Source: Acidimicrobiaceae bacterium
GTDB lineage: Bacteria; Actinomycetota; Acidimicrobiia; Acidimicrobiales; Ilumatobacteraceae
Assembly: GCA_020637235.1 (NCBI GenBank)
Contig: JACJWG010000018.1
Location: forward strand, 39,201-103,200
Length of the DNA: 64,000 bases
Direction of reading: 5' to 3'
This document shows, piece after piece, positions 32,626 to 41,598 of this stretch; the stretch's first letter is position 1, and the number at the start of each line of letters is the position of its first letter. The notes beneath the pieces are model-generated. The model saw nothing but the letters and a program-made list of their open reading frames with translations. It had not been told where the DNA came from and ran no database searches. Made by a program: the position numbers and the translations under genes.

Positions 32626-33746
32626 ACGTCCTCGCCGTCAACGCCGGCGGGGTGACGCTGGAGCTCGCCGTCGTCGACGCCGACGCCACCGTGGTCACCG
32701 AGCGACTCGTCGACCCGTGGGACGGCCGAGACACGTCGCCGATCACCGACATCGCCCGCGAGTGTCGCATCGACGCGGTCGGACACCGTGTCGTGCACGG
32801 CGGCACCCACGTCGAGGCGCAGCGGATCGACGACGTGCTCGTCGCAGATCTCGACGACGCCGCCTCGCTCGCGCCCGTGCACCAGGGGCGCACGCTGCTC
32901 GCCATCCGCGCGGCACGGTCGGCGATCGATCGCGTGCCGCACGTCGCGTGTTTCGACACCACGTTCCACCTCACCCTCCCGGCCGCTGCCGCCACCTATC
33001 CGCTCCCGCGCGAGTGGCGACACCGCTGGGCGTTGCGACGAGTGGGGTTCCACGGCTTGTCGCACGCCTACGTGGCTCGTCGAGCCGCCGATCTGGCGGG
33101 CTCCCACCCATCGCGACGCATCGTGAGCTGCCATCTCGGCTCGGGAGCGTCGGTGTGCGCGATCGAGGCCGGCCGATCGATCGACACCACGATGGGCATG
33201 ACACCGATGGAGGGCCTCATGATGGTCACCCGTTCAGGAACGATCGACCCGGGTTTGCTGCTCTGGTTGCTCGACGGCGGAGGTCTGACGGTCGAGGAGG
33301 TGAGCGAGGGGCTCAACACCCGCAGCGGACTCGCAGGCATCGCCGGTGGAAGCGGCGACATGCGCGATGTGGTCCACCGGCGCGCTCGAAGCGACCCCGA
33401 GGCGACGCTCGCGTTCGACATCTACGTCCACCGACTCCGTCAGGGCATCGCCGCGATGGCCGCGAGCCTCGGCGGCGTCGACGTGCTCGCGTTCACCGGC
33501 GGGGTCGGTCAGCACATGGCCGAGGTCCGCGCGGTCACCGTCGCCGGCCTCGCTCATCTCGGCCTCGCCGTCGACCACGACCGCAACCGGGGCACGTCCG
33601 ACGACGCCGACATCAGCGCTCGCGACGCCCCCGCCCGCTGTGTCGTCGTCGCCACCGGCGAACACCACAGCATCGCCGCCGAGACACGCCGCGTCCTCGG
33701 CCGGAGTACGACCCCAGAGAGGAACCCACATGCCGCCGACCCCTGA
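32622..33746 (+). CDS. ackA: acetate kinase
   Basis: A 374-residue acetate/propionate kinase, converting acetyl phosphate and ADP to acetate and ATP. NVLAVNAGGVTLELAV is the N-terminal strand (the usual NCGSSS is NAGGVT here), GHRVVHGGTHV and FDTTFHLTLP are substrate blocks, GFHGLSHAYVARRAADL the ADENOSINE-domain entry, and HLGSGASVCAIEAGRSIDTT with GTIDPGLLLWLL are family signatures; FTGGVGQHMAEVR closes the ATP site. It is slightly shorter than most (about 400). The GTG overlaps the phosphoketolase stop (GTGA), and its own end overlaps the next gene by 17 nt. Confidence 0.93.
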   Translation: MNVLAVNAGGVTLELAVVDADATVVTERLVDPWDGRDTSPITDIARECRIDAVGHRVVHGGTHVEAQRIDDVLVADLDDAASLAPVHQGRTLLAIRAARSAIDRVPHVACFDTTFHLTLPAAAATYPLPREWRHRWALRRVGFHGLSHAYVARRAADLAGSHPSRRIVSCHLGSGASVCAIEAGRSIDTTMGMTPMEGLMMVTRSGTIDPGLLLWLLDGGGLTVEEVSEGLNTRSGLAGIAGGSGDMRDVVHRRARSDPEATLAFDIYVHRLRQGIAAMAASLGGVDVLAFTGGVGQHMAEVRAVTVAGLAHLGLAVDHDRNRGTSDDADISARDAPARCVVVATGEHHSIAAETRRVLGRSTTPERNPHAADP

Positions 33747-34371
33747 TCTGCGCGTCCAACGAGTCGTGCTCCACTTCGATCCTGCGTGCCCCTGGACCTG
33801 GCGCACCTCGCGATGGCTCGTCGACGAAGCCGGCGGCCGAGAGGTCCCGATCGAGTACGCAGGACTCGAGCTCGCCGCCGGACGGCCGATCGACGAACTC
33901 CCCGCCGAGCGACGCCCCGCTGCCGTCGCGAGCCGGATGTTCCTGCGCGGGGTCACCGTCGCCCGCGCCCGGGGCCGCCACGATGTGGTCGGTCGCTGGT
34001 ACACCGCGTTCGGCACCGCCCGATGGCGCGACCATCGACCCCCGACGGACGATCTGGTGCGGGCGACGCTCGCGTCGGCCGGCGGGACCGATCTCGCCGA
34101 TGTGCTCGACGACGTCACGATCGACCCGGCACTCGCCGACGCTCGTCGTGAAGCGCTCGAGTGGGCGGGCGACGACGTCGGCTCGCCCGTGACGGTGTGG
34201 CACCTCGCCGACCACCGGCGCGGGTTCTTCGGACCCGTCGTCGCGCCCTCGCCGATCGACACCAGCGGCGCACTGTGGGACGCCGTGGTCCGGGCAGCAA
34301 CGGTGCCGGAGTTCTTCGAGCTGAAGGCTCGACGAACCGACGACCCCACCGACCGACGGATCGATCCGTGA
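33730..34371 (+). CDS. DsbA-family thioredoxin-like protein (Rv2466c-like)
   Basis: A 213-residue DsbA-fold protein without signal peptide, like the mycothiol-dependent nitroreductase Rv2466c group. The active-site region FDPACPWTWRTSRWL has a single Cys20 in a CPWT motif, so it lacks the second Cys of a classical CxxC. TVWHLADHRRGFFGPVVAP carries the cis-Pro loop region (GFFGPV). It could transfer electrons from mycothiol to an unknown substrate in the cytoplasm. It overlaps the acetate kinase end, so it belongs to the phosphoketolase operon, an unusual place. Confidence 0.8.
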   Translation: MPPTPDLRVQRVVLHFDPACPWTWRTSRWLVDEAGGREVPIEYAGLELAAGRPIDELPAERRPAAVASRMFLRGVTVARARGRHDVVGRWYTAFGTARWRDHRPPTDDLVRATLASAGGTDLADVLDDVTIDPALADARREALEWAGDDVGSPVTVWHLADHRRGFFGPVVAPSPIDTSGALWDAVVRAATVPEFFELKARRTDDPTDRRIDP

Positions 34372-34422
34372 TCTCGAGCCGTCCGCCGACTTCCCGACCT
34401 GCCGAGCTGAACGTCGTGCCGG

Positions 34423-36081
34423 TCAGACGGACGGGATGCTTCGCAGGACGATGCCCACACCGACGAGCAGCACCAGCGTCGCCGTCGCCGGGGGCGCGAG
34501 GCGCCGCCACCGGAGCCAGGCGTGGCTCGCGCCGCGTGCGATGGACCGGTCGTGGAGCGCGTCGCGGACTCGGACCAGCAGGAGACCGGCGAGCGTGAGT
34601 GTCGCCGCCATCCCGACTCCGTACCCGATCACGAGCAGGACCCCGAATGCGGTGCGGCCAAGGGCGATCGCGGAGAGCAGCACGACGAGCGCGGACGGGC
34701 TCGGGACGAGACCGCCGGCGAGACCCATGCCGATCAACCCCCACCGGGATCGCGGCGCGACGGGGCGAGCGATGTCCGGCGCCGTCGGCCCCTCAACCGG
34801 CTCGCCCCTCGCTGCGCCGGCCAGGCTCGCCGGCAGGCCGGGCGTCGACAGGAGCGTCGAGCCCGCAGCCACGGCCCGAACCTGTTCGCTCAACGCATGC
34901 GACGGGGGATGCTGGTGTCCGTGGTGCGGACCGCCATGGTGGTGGTGATCGCCGTGGTGGTGATGACCGCCGTGGTGATGTCCCGACACCCGATCGGGCG
35001 TGCCGCGGAGGACCGACCACCACATCCCCGCGCCGAGCGCGACGATGATGCCGCCACTCACGACGCCGAGCACCGCCATGACCGATTCACCGGCCAGCGC
35101 ACTGCTCGTCGTGAGGGCGAGTCCCACCAGCAACACACCGCCGGTGTGCGTGGCGGTGACGGTCATCCCGACGAACACCGCATCTCGCGCGGTGCCCTGC
35201 CGGCCGGCGATGTACGCCGCCATGACGGTCTTGCCGTGGCCGGGCAGGAGTGCATGGGATGCGCCGAGCACCATCGACAGGGCCACCGCGAGCACGCCCA
35301 CACCCCACGTGAGCCGTTGCCGGCCGACGAGGTCGTCGAAGGTCCGGGTGATCGGCCTCACCAGGTCGGCGATCGGATTGCGCGACGCATCCCGTGCGCT
35401 GGTGTCGACTGCGCCCTGCTGCGGTGTCGAAGCGGCCGGCGCGGACCCCAGCGGGCCGACCTGGAGCTCGACTCGGCGCACGTCGAGCGGATCTGCCAGC
35501 AGATCGTCGGGGTAGGACCGCAACGCATCGGTCGGGCTGACGGTGCCCACCGGCGCATCGAACAGCGCCACTCCGTCCGCCACCGCGGTGATCTCGCGCC
35601 AGCCGACCCGATCGGCCTCGAACTCGTCGGCCACCACGATGGTGGACGACGCCGACCGGGCGAGATCGAGCGGGAGATCGGCCGAGAAGGTGCACTCGAG
35701 ACGACCAGTGGCGAGCCCCGCCTGTCCTTCCGGTCGGGTGTAGGCGGTCGAGTCGACGCCGAGTTCGACGGTGACGGCGTCCACCGTCACCTCCATGGCG
35801 TCGCGGAGGGCTGCGCACTGCACGGATCCGTAGCGCTCGAGCTCGATGCTCGACAGCTCGCCGTCGCCGTCACCGTCGATGTCACCGATTCGCTGAGCGG
35901 TCGGGATCTCGGCGTAGTCGACGACGGCGTGATCCACGAGGCGCGCCGCCGAGATCGTCAAGGCGTGCGCATGGTTCACACTGAAGTTGCCGAGCGGGTG
36001 CGCGGCAGCGCCGGACCCGGGTGCCAACAGCGCCGCCGCGACGCCCGCAGCCGTCGCGAAGAGCAGACGCCGGCCGATCAT
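34423..36081 (-). CDS. NicO/HupE-like nickel/cobalt permease with His-rich loop
   Basis: A 552-residue membrane protein. After a signal peptide, an outside domain of about 230 residues begins AHPLGNFSVNHAHAL, as in HupE-like and NicO-fused exporters, and contains DIDGDGDGELSS, an EF-hand-like metal loop. Then come about six membrane helices; LGASHALLPGHGKTVMAAY and the VTATHTGGV motif are NicO/RcnA signatures. A cytosolic loop carries more than 15 His within 30 residues. It probably exports or imports Ni, Co or Zn. The ATG overlaps the TPR stop (ATGA), so the two proteins are co-translated, downstream of the zinc operon. Confidence 0.88.
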   Translation of the reverse strand: MIGRRLLFATAAGVAAALLAPGSGAAAHPLGNFSVNHAHALTISAARLVDHAVVDYAEIPTAQRIGDIDGDGDGELSSIELERYGSVQCAALRDAMEVTVDAVTVELGVDSTAYTRPEGQAGLATGRLECTFSADLPLDLARSASSTIVVADEFEADRVGWREITAVADGVALFDAPVGTVSPTDALRSYPDDLLADPLDVRRVELQVGPLGSAPAASTPQQGAVDTSARDASRNPIADLVRPITRTFDDLVGRQRLTWGVGVLAVALSMVLGASHALLPGHGKTVMAAYIAGRQGTARDAVFVGMTVTATHTGGVLLVGLALTTSSALAGESVMAVLGVVSGGIIVALGAGMWWSVLRGTPDRVSGHHHGGHHHHGDHHHHGGPHHGHQHPPSHALSEQVRAVAAGSTLLSTPGLPASLAGAARGEPVEGPTAPDIARPVAPRSRWGLIGMGLAGGLVPSPSALVVLLSAIALGRTAFGVLLVIGYGVGMAATLTLAGLLLVRVRDALHDRSIARGASHAWLRWRRLAPPATATLVLLVGVGIVLRSIPSV

Positions 36082-37406
36082 CCGCCGGCCCCGATCTCGT
36101 CCAGCACGCCACGGGCCTGCGGTGCCGAGATCGGATCGAACCACGGGTTGATCTCGAGTGCGGTCTCGAGTTCGGACACCGCGCGCTCGGTGTCACCGAG
36201 TGACAGGGCGATCATGCCGGCGTGGAAGTGGAACCGGGCGGTCCGCCCGCCGAGCGACATCGCCTCCTCGATCATCACCATCGCCTCGTCGTGTCGCCCG
36301 GCGAGATGCAGCACCCACGCTCGTGCGTCGTACATGTCGACGAAGGGGCGGGTCCTGATGCCCGCCGCCGAGGCGGCGAGGGCGTCGTCGATCCTGCCTC
36401 GCTCGGCCTCGGCGAGCGTCGCAGCGGCATCGGGCAACACGCCGTTCGCGGCGAACAGTTGCTGGGTGGCGTCGAACACCACCCACTGCGCCGCCGCCTC
36501 GTCGGTTCGTCCGAGCGACTCCAGCAGCCGAGCGAACTCGATGAGATGACCTGGCTCGGGTGCTCGATCGACGACCTGATACCAGTGGTCGACCGCCGTC
36601 TCGATCTGTCCCAACGCCGCCTCAGCGCGCGCCTTGCCGGCGAGGGCGGCGATGTCGCCCGGCACGGCATCGAGCGCTCGGTTGAAGGAGTCGAGCGCAG
36701 CGGCCGGTTCGCCGTCGTCGAACCACAGTCCCCCCAGGTGCACGAGCGCGAACGCACGGTCCGTCGCCGTCGGCGCGTCGTCGAGCGCGCGTTGCATCAG
36801 CGCACGGGCGCGAGGGAGATCGCCGCGCAGCTCCCACGCGTACGACGCGCGTGCGAGCGACGCGGTGTCCGGCGCGAGGTCCACCATGCGTTGGATGGCG
36901 TCGAACGCGGCGTCGTAGTCGCCGAGCTGCACCTCGGCGTCACCGAGCGCGCCCCAGAGAATTGCGCTGTGCTGGTTGATGGCCAACCCGTGCTCGGCCG
37001 CCACCTTGGCCGCGGGGAAGTCGTGCCGAGCGGCGGCCAGTGCCGATCTGGCGGCGGCGGCCAGATGCTGGTCGTCGCCGCCGAGCTGCTCTGCTCGCTC
37101 CAGCGCCGCCTCCGCGCGTGGGTACCACGTGGGGTCCACCGTCGCTCTGGCGCGTTCGACGTATGCGATGGCGAGGGTCGCCCATGCCACGTGATCGCCG
37201 GGCACGACGGACACCCTCGTCTCGAGCGCGTCGATCGTCTCGTCGAGCGACGCGCCCGATCGTGCCGGCACGCCACCCGGTCCGACCGCATGCACCGGCG
37301 TGGCGAGCGACGAGGGCGAGGACACCGGACCGAGGGCTGCGGCGGCGAAGAGCACGCCTCCGAAGGCCACGCCGGTCGCGATCACGACACGGGTTCGTCG
37401 GGTCAC
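36078..37406 (-). CDS. secreted/anchored TPR-repeat protein
   Basis: A 442-residue protein with an N-terminal hydrophobic segment (VVIATGVAFGGVLFAAAALG) that acts as signal or anchor, followed by about nine tetratricopeptide-type helix pairs, for example GDAEVQLGDYDAAFDAIQRM, GEPAAALDSFNRALDAVPGD and GDTERAVSELETALEINPWF. It probably holds a partner protein outside the membrane; DUF4331 protein, TPR protein and NicO-like permease are often adjacent in actinobacteria, so a joint complex is likely. GTG 37406 has GGAGGAG upstream. A hairpin separates it from the DUF4331 gene, so it may have its own promoter. Confidence 0.85.
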   Translation of the reverse strand: MTRRTRVVIATGVAFGGVLFAAAALGPVSSPSSLATPVHAVGPGGVPARSGASLDETIDALETRVSVVPGDHVAWATLAIAYVERARATVDPTWYPRAEAALERAEQLGGDDQHLAAAARSALAAARHDFPAAKVAAEHGLAINQHSAILWGALGDAEVQLGDYDAAFDAIQRMVDLAPDTASLARASYAWELRGDLPRARALMQRALDDAPTATDRAFALVHLGGLWFDDGEPAAALDSFNRALDAVPGDIAALAGKARAEAALGQIETAVDHWYQVVDRAPEPGHLIEFARLLESLGRTDEAAAQWVVFDATQQLFAANGVLPDAAATLAEAERGRIDDALAASAAGIRTRPFVDMYDARAWVLHLAGRHDEAMVMIEEAMSLGGRTARFHFHAGMIALSLGDTERAVSELETALEINPWFDPISAPQARGVLDEIGAGG

Positions 37407-37450
37407 GCTCTCCTCCGTTCTCACCAGATGTGCAGCAGGGACACGGCGGC

Positions 37451-37487
37451 GGGGTGCGGCGGACGGACAGCCTGCCCGCCGCACCCC
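37451..37487 (-). terminator. 12-bp GC-rich hairpin after the metal operon
   Basis: GGGGTGCGGCGG (37451-37462) pairs perfectly with 37476-37487 around a 13-nt loop. In the minus direction it starts 10 bp after the DUF4331 stop, so it can end or attenuate the zinc operon before the TPR gene. Confidence 0.6.
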
Positions 37488-37496
37488 CATCCGCCG

Positions 37497-40241
37497 TCAG
37501 GAATCGGCGAGCATCGTGCCGGGGAAGTACCCCACGATGTCGGCGACGAGGTGGGTCTCGGCGGAGGTGTAGATGCACACCCGACCGCCGTCTCCGATGT
37601 CGGCCGCCACGAGGTTCGGTGTGGTGCGGCCGGTGAAGTTGATGTTGGACGCCAACGGACGTGCGGTGCCGCACGGGTGCACCGTGACGAACCCGTCGGC
37701 CGCCGATTCGGTGACCGTGAGATTCAGCAACACGGTGCCCGCGTCGGCCGGGATCTTCGTCGTCCCGAAGCCGGCCACCTTCACCTCGACCGTCTGACCT
37801 CCGACGGGCTTGGCACCGCTGTAGTTGATGCGACCGTCGGCGGCTCGGGTCTCGAGCACACGCTCGGGCATCGTCGGCACGTAGGTCGACGCCGCCGGCG
37901 CATACCCCTGGAGGTCGGCGACGAGGTCGGTGCCGGCGCTGACGAACAGGCACACGGTGCCGTTGGTGCCGATCTTGATCGGCACCAAGTTCGCCCGGAC
38001 GACCCCCGGGATCAGGTTGACGTTCGAGGTGTTGGGCCGCGGGCTCCCACACGGGTAGGCGGTCACCCATCCGGCGCCGGTGGTGTTCGCCGCCGTGACG
38101 TTCAAGAACACCGCCGTGGCGTCGTTCGGGACGGCGTTCGATCCGACCTGGGTGACGTCGAGCGTGATCGTCTGACCGGCGCCCGGCATCGCTCCGGTGT
38201 AGCCCTTCTGGCCACCGCTCTCGCTGGTGCGGGTCTCGAGCAACCGTTCCGGCGCCGTCGAGACGAAGTCGGCGGTCGACGGGTGGTAGCCCACCAGATC
38301 GACGAGCAGATCGGTCGACGAGCTCGTGTAGATGCACACCCGACCGTTGGCGCCGACCTTCACCGCAGCCAGGTTCTGTGTGATCTCGCCGGCCACGGGG
38401 TTGAACGTCGACGCGGTGGGGCGGGTGGTGCCACACGGGAACGCCGTGACGAACCCGTTCGCCTCGGTGCCGACGGCTGCGATGTTCACGAACACCGTCC
38501 CGGCGTCGGCGGGCACCATTGCCGTGCCCGTCCCGGTCACCTGCACCTCGATGGTCCGGCCCCCGGAGGGCTTCGATCCGCTGTACCCGAGCTGGCCGCT
38601 CGGCTGGCCGGTCCGCGTCTCGAGGACGCGTTCGGGCGTGACGGACACGAACTCCGGCGCACGGGGGGTGCGCTCGGTGCCGTTGTTGACGCTGTCGGTC
38701 TGTGGCAGCGCGACGTACGGGAACGAGTTGCCGAACGCCACGTCGTTGCGGTCGACCGAGTCGACGGCCAGCAGACCGTTGACGAGCTGTCCGGTCTGCG
38801 CAGCGCCCATCACGGCCTGGATCGCGATGTCGACCACGTCGTCACCGAGCCGGCGACCGTTCGGGAAGCCGGCGATGTCACCGGCGAGCACCCCGTAGGG
38901 GTCCGGCGCGGCGGCGGGCGGCACGCTCATGTTGAGTCGCAGCATCTCCGACGGACGGAACGCGACGCCGGCCCCACGAGCCGTCTGAGCGTCCATGTTG
39001 AGATCCTGGGAGTTGAGGTCGACGTTCAGCACGACGGCGGGGTCGCCGTCGACCCCCGCGTTGGCCTTGCTGACGCCGGTCAGGAAGATCTCGAACAGGT
39101 CGTTCCGGTTCGGTTCGGGCGCCGGCACGCCGTAGATGGTCTCGATGAGACCGGGCAGGATCGGGTCGAGCACCTTGTCGACCACCGGCTGCAGCCCGGC
39201 GTCCTGGTCGGGTCGGACCGAGTTGAACGCGTCCTTCAGGCTCAACGGGATGACCACCTCGTTGACGAGCGGATTGCCCAACCGCGACACCTGGACCCAT
39301 TGGTCGTCGTTCGTGCCGGGGGCGTCGGCCACCAACGCACTCCGACGCTCGGTCGTGCTCCACACGCCGATCACCGGGTTGCGGGTGGCGTCGCCGCCGA
39401 TCGCGACGGCGGCCTGGGGCACCTGGAGCGCGATCGTGTTGACGTTGTAGCCCGCCAACGTGTCGGTCCCGACCTCGCTCGCATCGGCGCCGTACAGCAG
39501 ATCGAAGACACGGAGATCGAGGAAGAACGGGTCGTCCGCCTGGCCTGCGTAGGTGCGGCCACCGCCGGCCAGGGAGTACGTCGCCTGATTGCGGAGGGCC
39601 GCGTAGTCGGGCGTCGACGCCGGTCCGACGAAGGACGGCGACGCGATCGGGTCGCCGGGGGTGTGCACGCCGTCGCCGTTGCCGAGCAGTGCCGTCGTGA
39701 CCCCGTTGCCGTCGGTGACGGTCAGGTCGTAAGTCTGGTAGACGTTCAGGTCGGGGTCGTCGAGCGACGTCACCGGTCCGGTGTTCACCAGGAACTGCTG
39801 GCTCGCGTTCTTCACCACCGTGTCGAAGATCCACGTGTAGGTGTAGTCGGCGAGTGCGTCACCGTCGTTGTCGATGTTGATGTTGTAGCGAGTGTCGTCG
39901 GCCCATGGATAGAAGTTGGGGCCGCCGTTCGGTTCCTCGAACGGGATCCAGTTGGCGATCAGGGTCACCGAGCCGGGTGCGTCCGGCGCGACGAACGCGT
40001 ACACGTCGGTGTTGTCGGCTCGCGGGTCACCGGCGATGAGCGGTGCCTCGCGGTGGCTCGACGCGCCTGCGGCGAACGGGCCGATCTCCGTCGCGAAGGC
40101 GCCCGTGACGAGCGCGAGTCCGGCGATGCCGGCGACTGCGCGACGTGTCGATCGTCGGGTGACGTGCCGTGGTGCTCGAGCCCTCGGCGGTTGCTCAGGT
40201 CTCACAGGTCCTCCTGGGGTGTCGTTCGGATCTCGGCTCAT
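37497..40241 (-). CDS. DUF4331 secreted protein with three PER-x-LETR repeats
   Basis: A 914-residue exported protein. A signal segment (about residues 33-60) leads to a DUF4331 domain: SSHREAPLIAGDPRADNTDV, DDTRYNINIDNDGDALADYT and the final part around QNGRRLGDDVVDIAIQ. From about residue 533 three repeats of about 115 residues follow, each opening PER(V/L)LETR and holding CG-(T/S)-RP and a closing VCIYTS-like Cys pair and VGY. I know this module from secreted Acidimicrobiia proteins. Function is unknown. ATG 40241 overlaps the Fur stop (ATGA), so it is the last gene of the zinc operon and probably used in metal-limited cells (inference). Confidence 0.85.
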   Translation of the reverse strand: MSRDPNDTPGGPVRPEQPPRARAPRHVTRRSTRRAVAGIAGLALVTGAFATEIGPFAAGASSHREAPLIAGDPRADNTDVYAFVAPDAPGSVTLIANWIPFEEPNGGPNFYPWADDTRYNINIDNDGDALADYTYTWIFDTVVKNASQQFLVNTGPVTSLDDPDLNVYQTYDLTVTDGNGVTTALLGNGDGVHTPGDPIASPSFVGPASTPDYAALRNQATYSLAGGGRTYAGQADDPFFLDLRVFDLLYGADASEVGTDTLAGYNVNTIALQVPQAAVAIGGDATRNPVIGVWSTTERRSALVADAPGTNDDQWVQVSRLGNPLVNEVVIPLSLKDAFNSVRPDQDAGLQPVVDKVLDPILPGLIETIYGVPAPEPNRNDLFEIFLTGVSKANAGVDGDPAVVLNVDLNSQDLNMDAQTARGAGVAFRPSEMLRLNMSVPPAAAPDPYGVLAGDIAGFPNGRRLGDDVVDIAIQAVMGAAQTGQLVNGLLAVDSVDRNDVAFGNSFPYVALPQTDSVNNGTERTPRAPEFVSVTPERVLETRTGQPSGQLGYSGSKPSGGRTIEVQVTGTGTAMVPADAGTVFVNIAAVGTEANGFVTAFPCGTTRPTASTFNPVAGEITQNLAAVKVGANGRVCIYTSSSTDLLVDLVGYHPSTADFVSTAPERLLETRTSESGGQKGYTGAMPGAGQTITLDVTQVGSNAVPNDATAVFLNVTAANTTGAGWVTAYPCGSPRPNTSNVNLIPGVVRANLVPIKIGTNGTVCLFVSAGTDLVADLQGYAPAASTYVPTMPERVLETRAADGRINYSGAKPVGGQTVEVKVAGFGTTKIPADAGTVLLNLTVTESAADGFVTVHPCGTARPLASNINFTGRTTPNLVAADIGDGGRVCIYTSAETHLVADIVGYFPGTMLADS

Positions 40242-40759
40242 GCGGACGGCGGATCCGATGGATTGCCCGTCAGTTCGTCGCCGAGCGGCTCGATCGAGGC
40301 GTGTCGTCGTTGATGCGAGGAAGTCGCACAGGCGCGGCATCGTCCCAGCAGCGCGTGGTGATGTGCCTCGAGCTCGAAGTCGTGCTCTCTCAGGATGTGG
40401 GCGGACAGTGACCGCAGCGCGGCCTCCGAGCCCTGTCGCAGGTCGGACACCGCCCCACACCCGGCGCAGATCAAGTGGGTGTGTGGGGTCTCCAGCAGGT
40501 GATAGAAGGTGGCACCTGCGGCCGAGCGGATCTGCTCCACCAGGCCCAGGTCGGCCAACCGCTGGAGCACCCGATACACCGTCGACGCGGCGATACCGGG
40601 CTGACGACGTGCGCTCTCGGCGATGACCTGGTCGGCGGTGAGGTGGTCGCCGGAGGTCGCGAGGACGGAGGCGACGATCACGGTCGGAACGGTGATCCTG
40701 CCGCCCGACCGTTGGATGGTCGCCATCACACGCTCGACTCGAAGGAGTGCCGGGTTCAT
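40238..40759 (-). CDS. Fur-family metalloregulator (probably Zur)
   Basis: A 173-residue Fur-family repressor. The winged helix comprises LTADQVIAESARRQPGIAASTVYRVLQRLADLGLV. The metal part has HTHLICAGCGAVSDL and later RCRACATSS, two Cys-x2-Cys pairs of a structural Zn site, plus the His-rich EHDFELEAHHHALLG for sensing. Being inside a Zn/Mn ABC operon, it is most likely Zur, sensing zinc and repressing this operon. The tail after the second Cys pair is long and basic. It starts 2 bp after the permease stop. No palindromic Zur box was found by eye. Confidence 0.9.
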   Translation of the reverse strand: MNPALLRVERVMATIQRSGGRITVPTVIVASVLATSGDHLTADQVIAESARRQPGIAASTVYRVLQRLADLGLVEQIRSAAGATFYHLLETPHTHLICAGCGAVSDLRQGSEAALRSLSAHILREHDFELEAHHHALLGRCRACATSSHQRRHASIEPLGDELTGNPSDPPSA

Positions 40760-40761
40760 CG

Positions 40762-41598
40762 TCACGCCCGTCCCGCTCGGGCGCGTCCGCGCGCTCCTGA
40801 CGTCGCGAAGGTGAACGCGAACGCTGCAGCGCCGACCAGGACGATGCTGGGACCGGACTGGATGTCGAGGTGGTAGCTCGCGTTCATCCCCACGAAGCCG
40901 CAGGCGGCCCCGATCGCGGTCGACCACACCAGCATGTGCGAGAAGGAGTCGGTCAACATCCGCGCGATGGTGGGTGGGATCACGAGCGCCGCGGCGACGA
41001 GCGTCACGCCGAGCACCTGCATCGTGGCGAGGATCGTGGTCGCGAGCGCCAGCATCATCAATGCGTCGGTCACCGGCACGCGAACACCCGAGACCGCCGC
41101 CACATCCGGATCGAACGTGGCGAACAGCAGTTGGCGATAGCCGACGACGACGCCACTGCCCACGACCAACGCGAGGGCGGCGACGGCGACGACGTCGGAG
41201 GTGTCGACGCCGAGGATGCTGCCGAACAGCGCAGCTTCGAAGCTTGGCCCGCGGCGACCGAACACCGCGAACAGGGCGAGACCGGCGGCGAACGAGGCGG
41301 TGGTGACGACGCCGATGACGGCGTCGGCGCCGAGCGCGCGGCGCCGGGTGACGCCGTCGATCGCGAGCGCAGACGCGATGCCCCACGCGCCGGCGCCGAC
41401 GACGGGGTCGACGCCGAGCAGCGAGCTGGCGGCGAAGCCGCCGAAGATGGCGTGGGACAGACCATGTCCGATGTAGCTCATCCCCTTCAGCACGACATGG
41501 ACGCCGACGAGGCCGCAGAGTGCTCCGGCGAGCGTCGCGACGATGACACCGTTGCGGAAGAACTCGTACTCGTACGGCGTCAGCAAGCGGTCGATCAC
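40762..41598 (-). CDS. znuB: metal ABC transporter permease (ZnuB-like)
   Basis: A 278-residue ABC-3 family permease with about eight membrane helices. EYEFFRNGVIVATLAGALCG starts it, HVVLKGMSYIGHGLSHAIFGG is the conserved family block, and VLGVTLVAAALVIPPTIARML is the ATPase-coupling region. It forms the channel for Zn2+ or Mn2+ with the ATPase upstream and the sigma-linked binding protein. GTG 41598 overlaps the ATPase stop (GTGA). Confidence 0.93.
   Translation of the reverse strand: MIDRLLTPYEYEFFRNGVIVATLAGALCGLVGVHVVLKGMSYIGHGLSHAIFGGFAASSLLGVDPVVGAGAWGIASALAIDGVTRRRALGADAVIGVVTTASFAAGLALFAVFGRRGPSFEAALFGSILGVDTSDVVAVAALALVVGSGVVVGYRQLLFATFDPDVAAVSGVRVPVTDALMMLALATTILATMQVLGVTLVAAALVIPPTIARMLTDSFSHMLVWSTAIGAACGFVGMNASYHLDIQSGPSIVLVGAAAFAFTFATSGARGRARAGRA

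Noticed and set aside
36222..40313. 1363-residue plus-strand ORF
   Set aside because: Antisense to TPR and DUF4331 genes; composition is the Arg/Gly/His-rich shadow pattern and no domain is seen.
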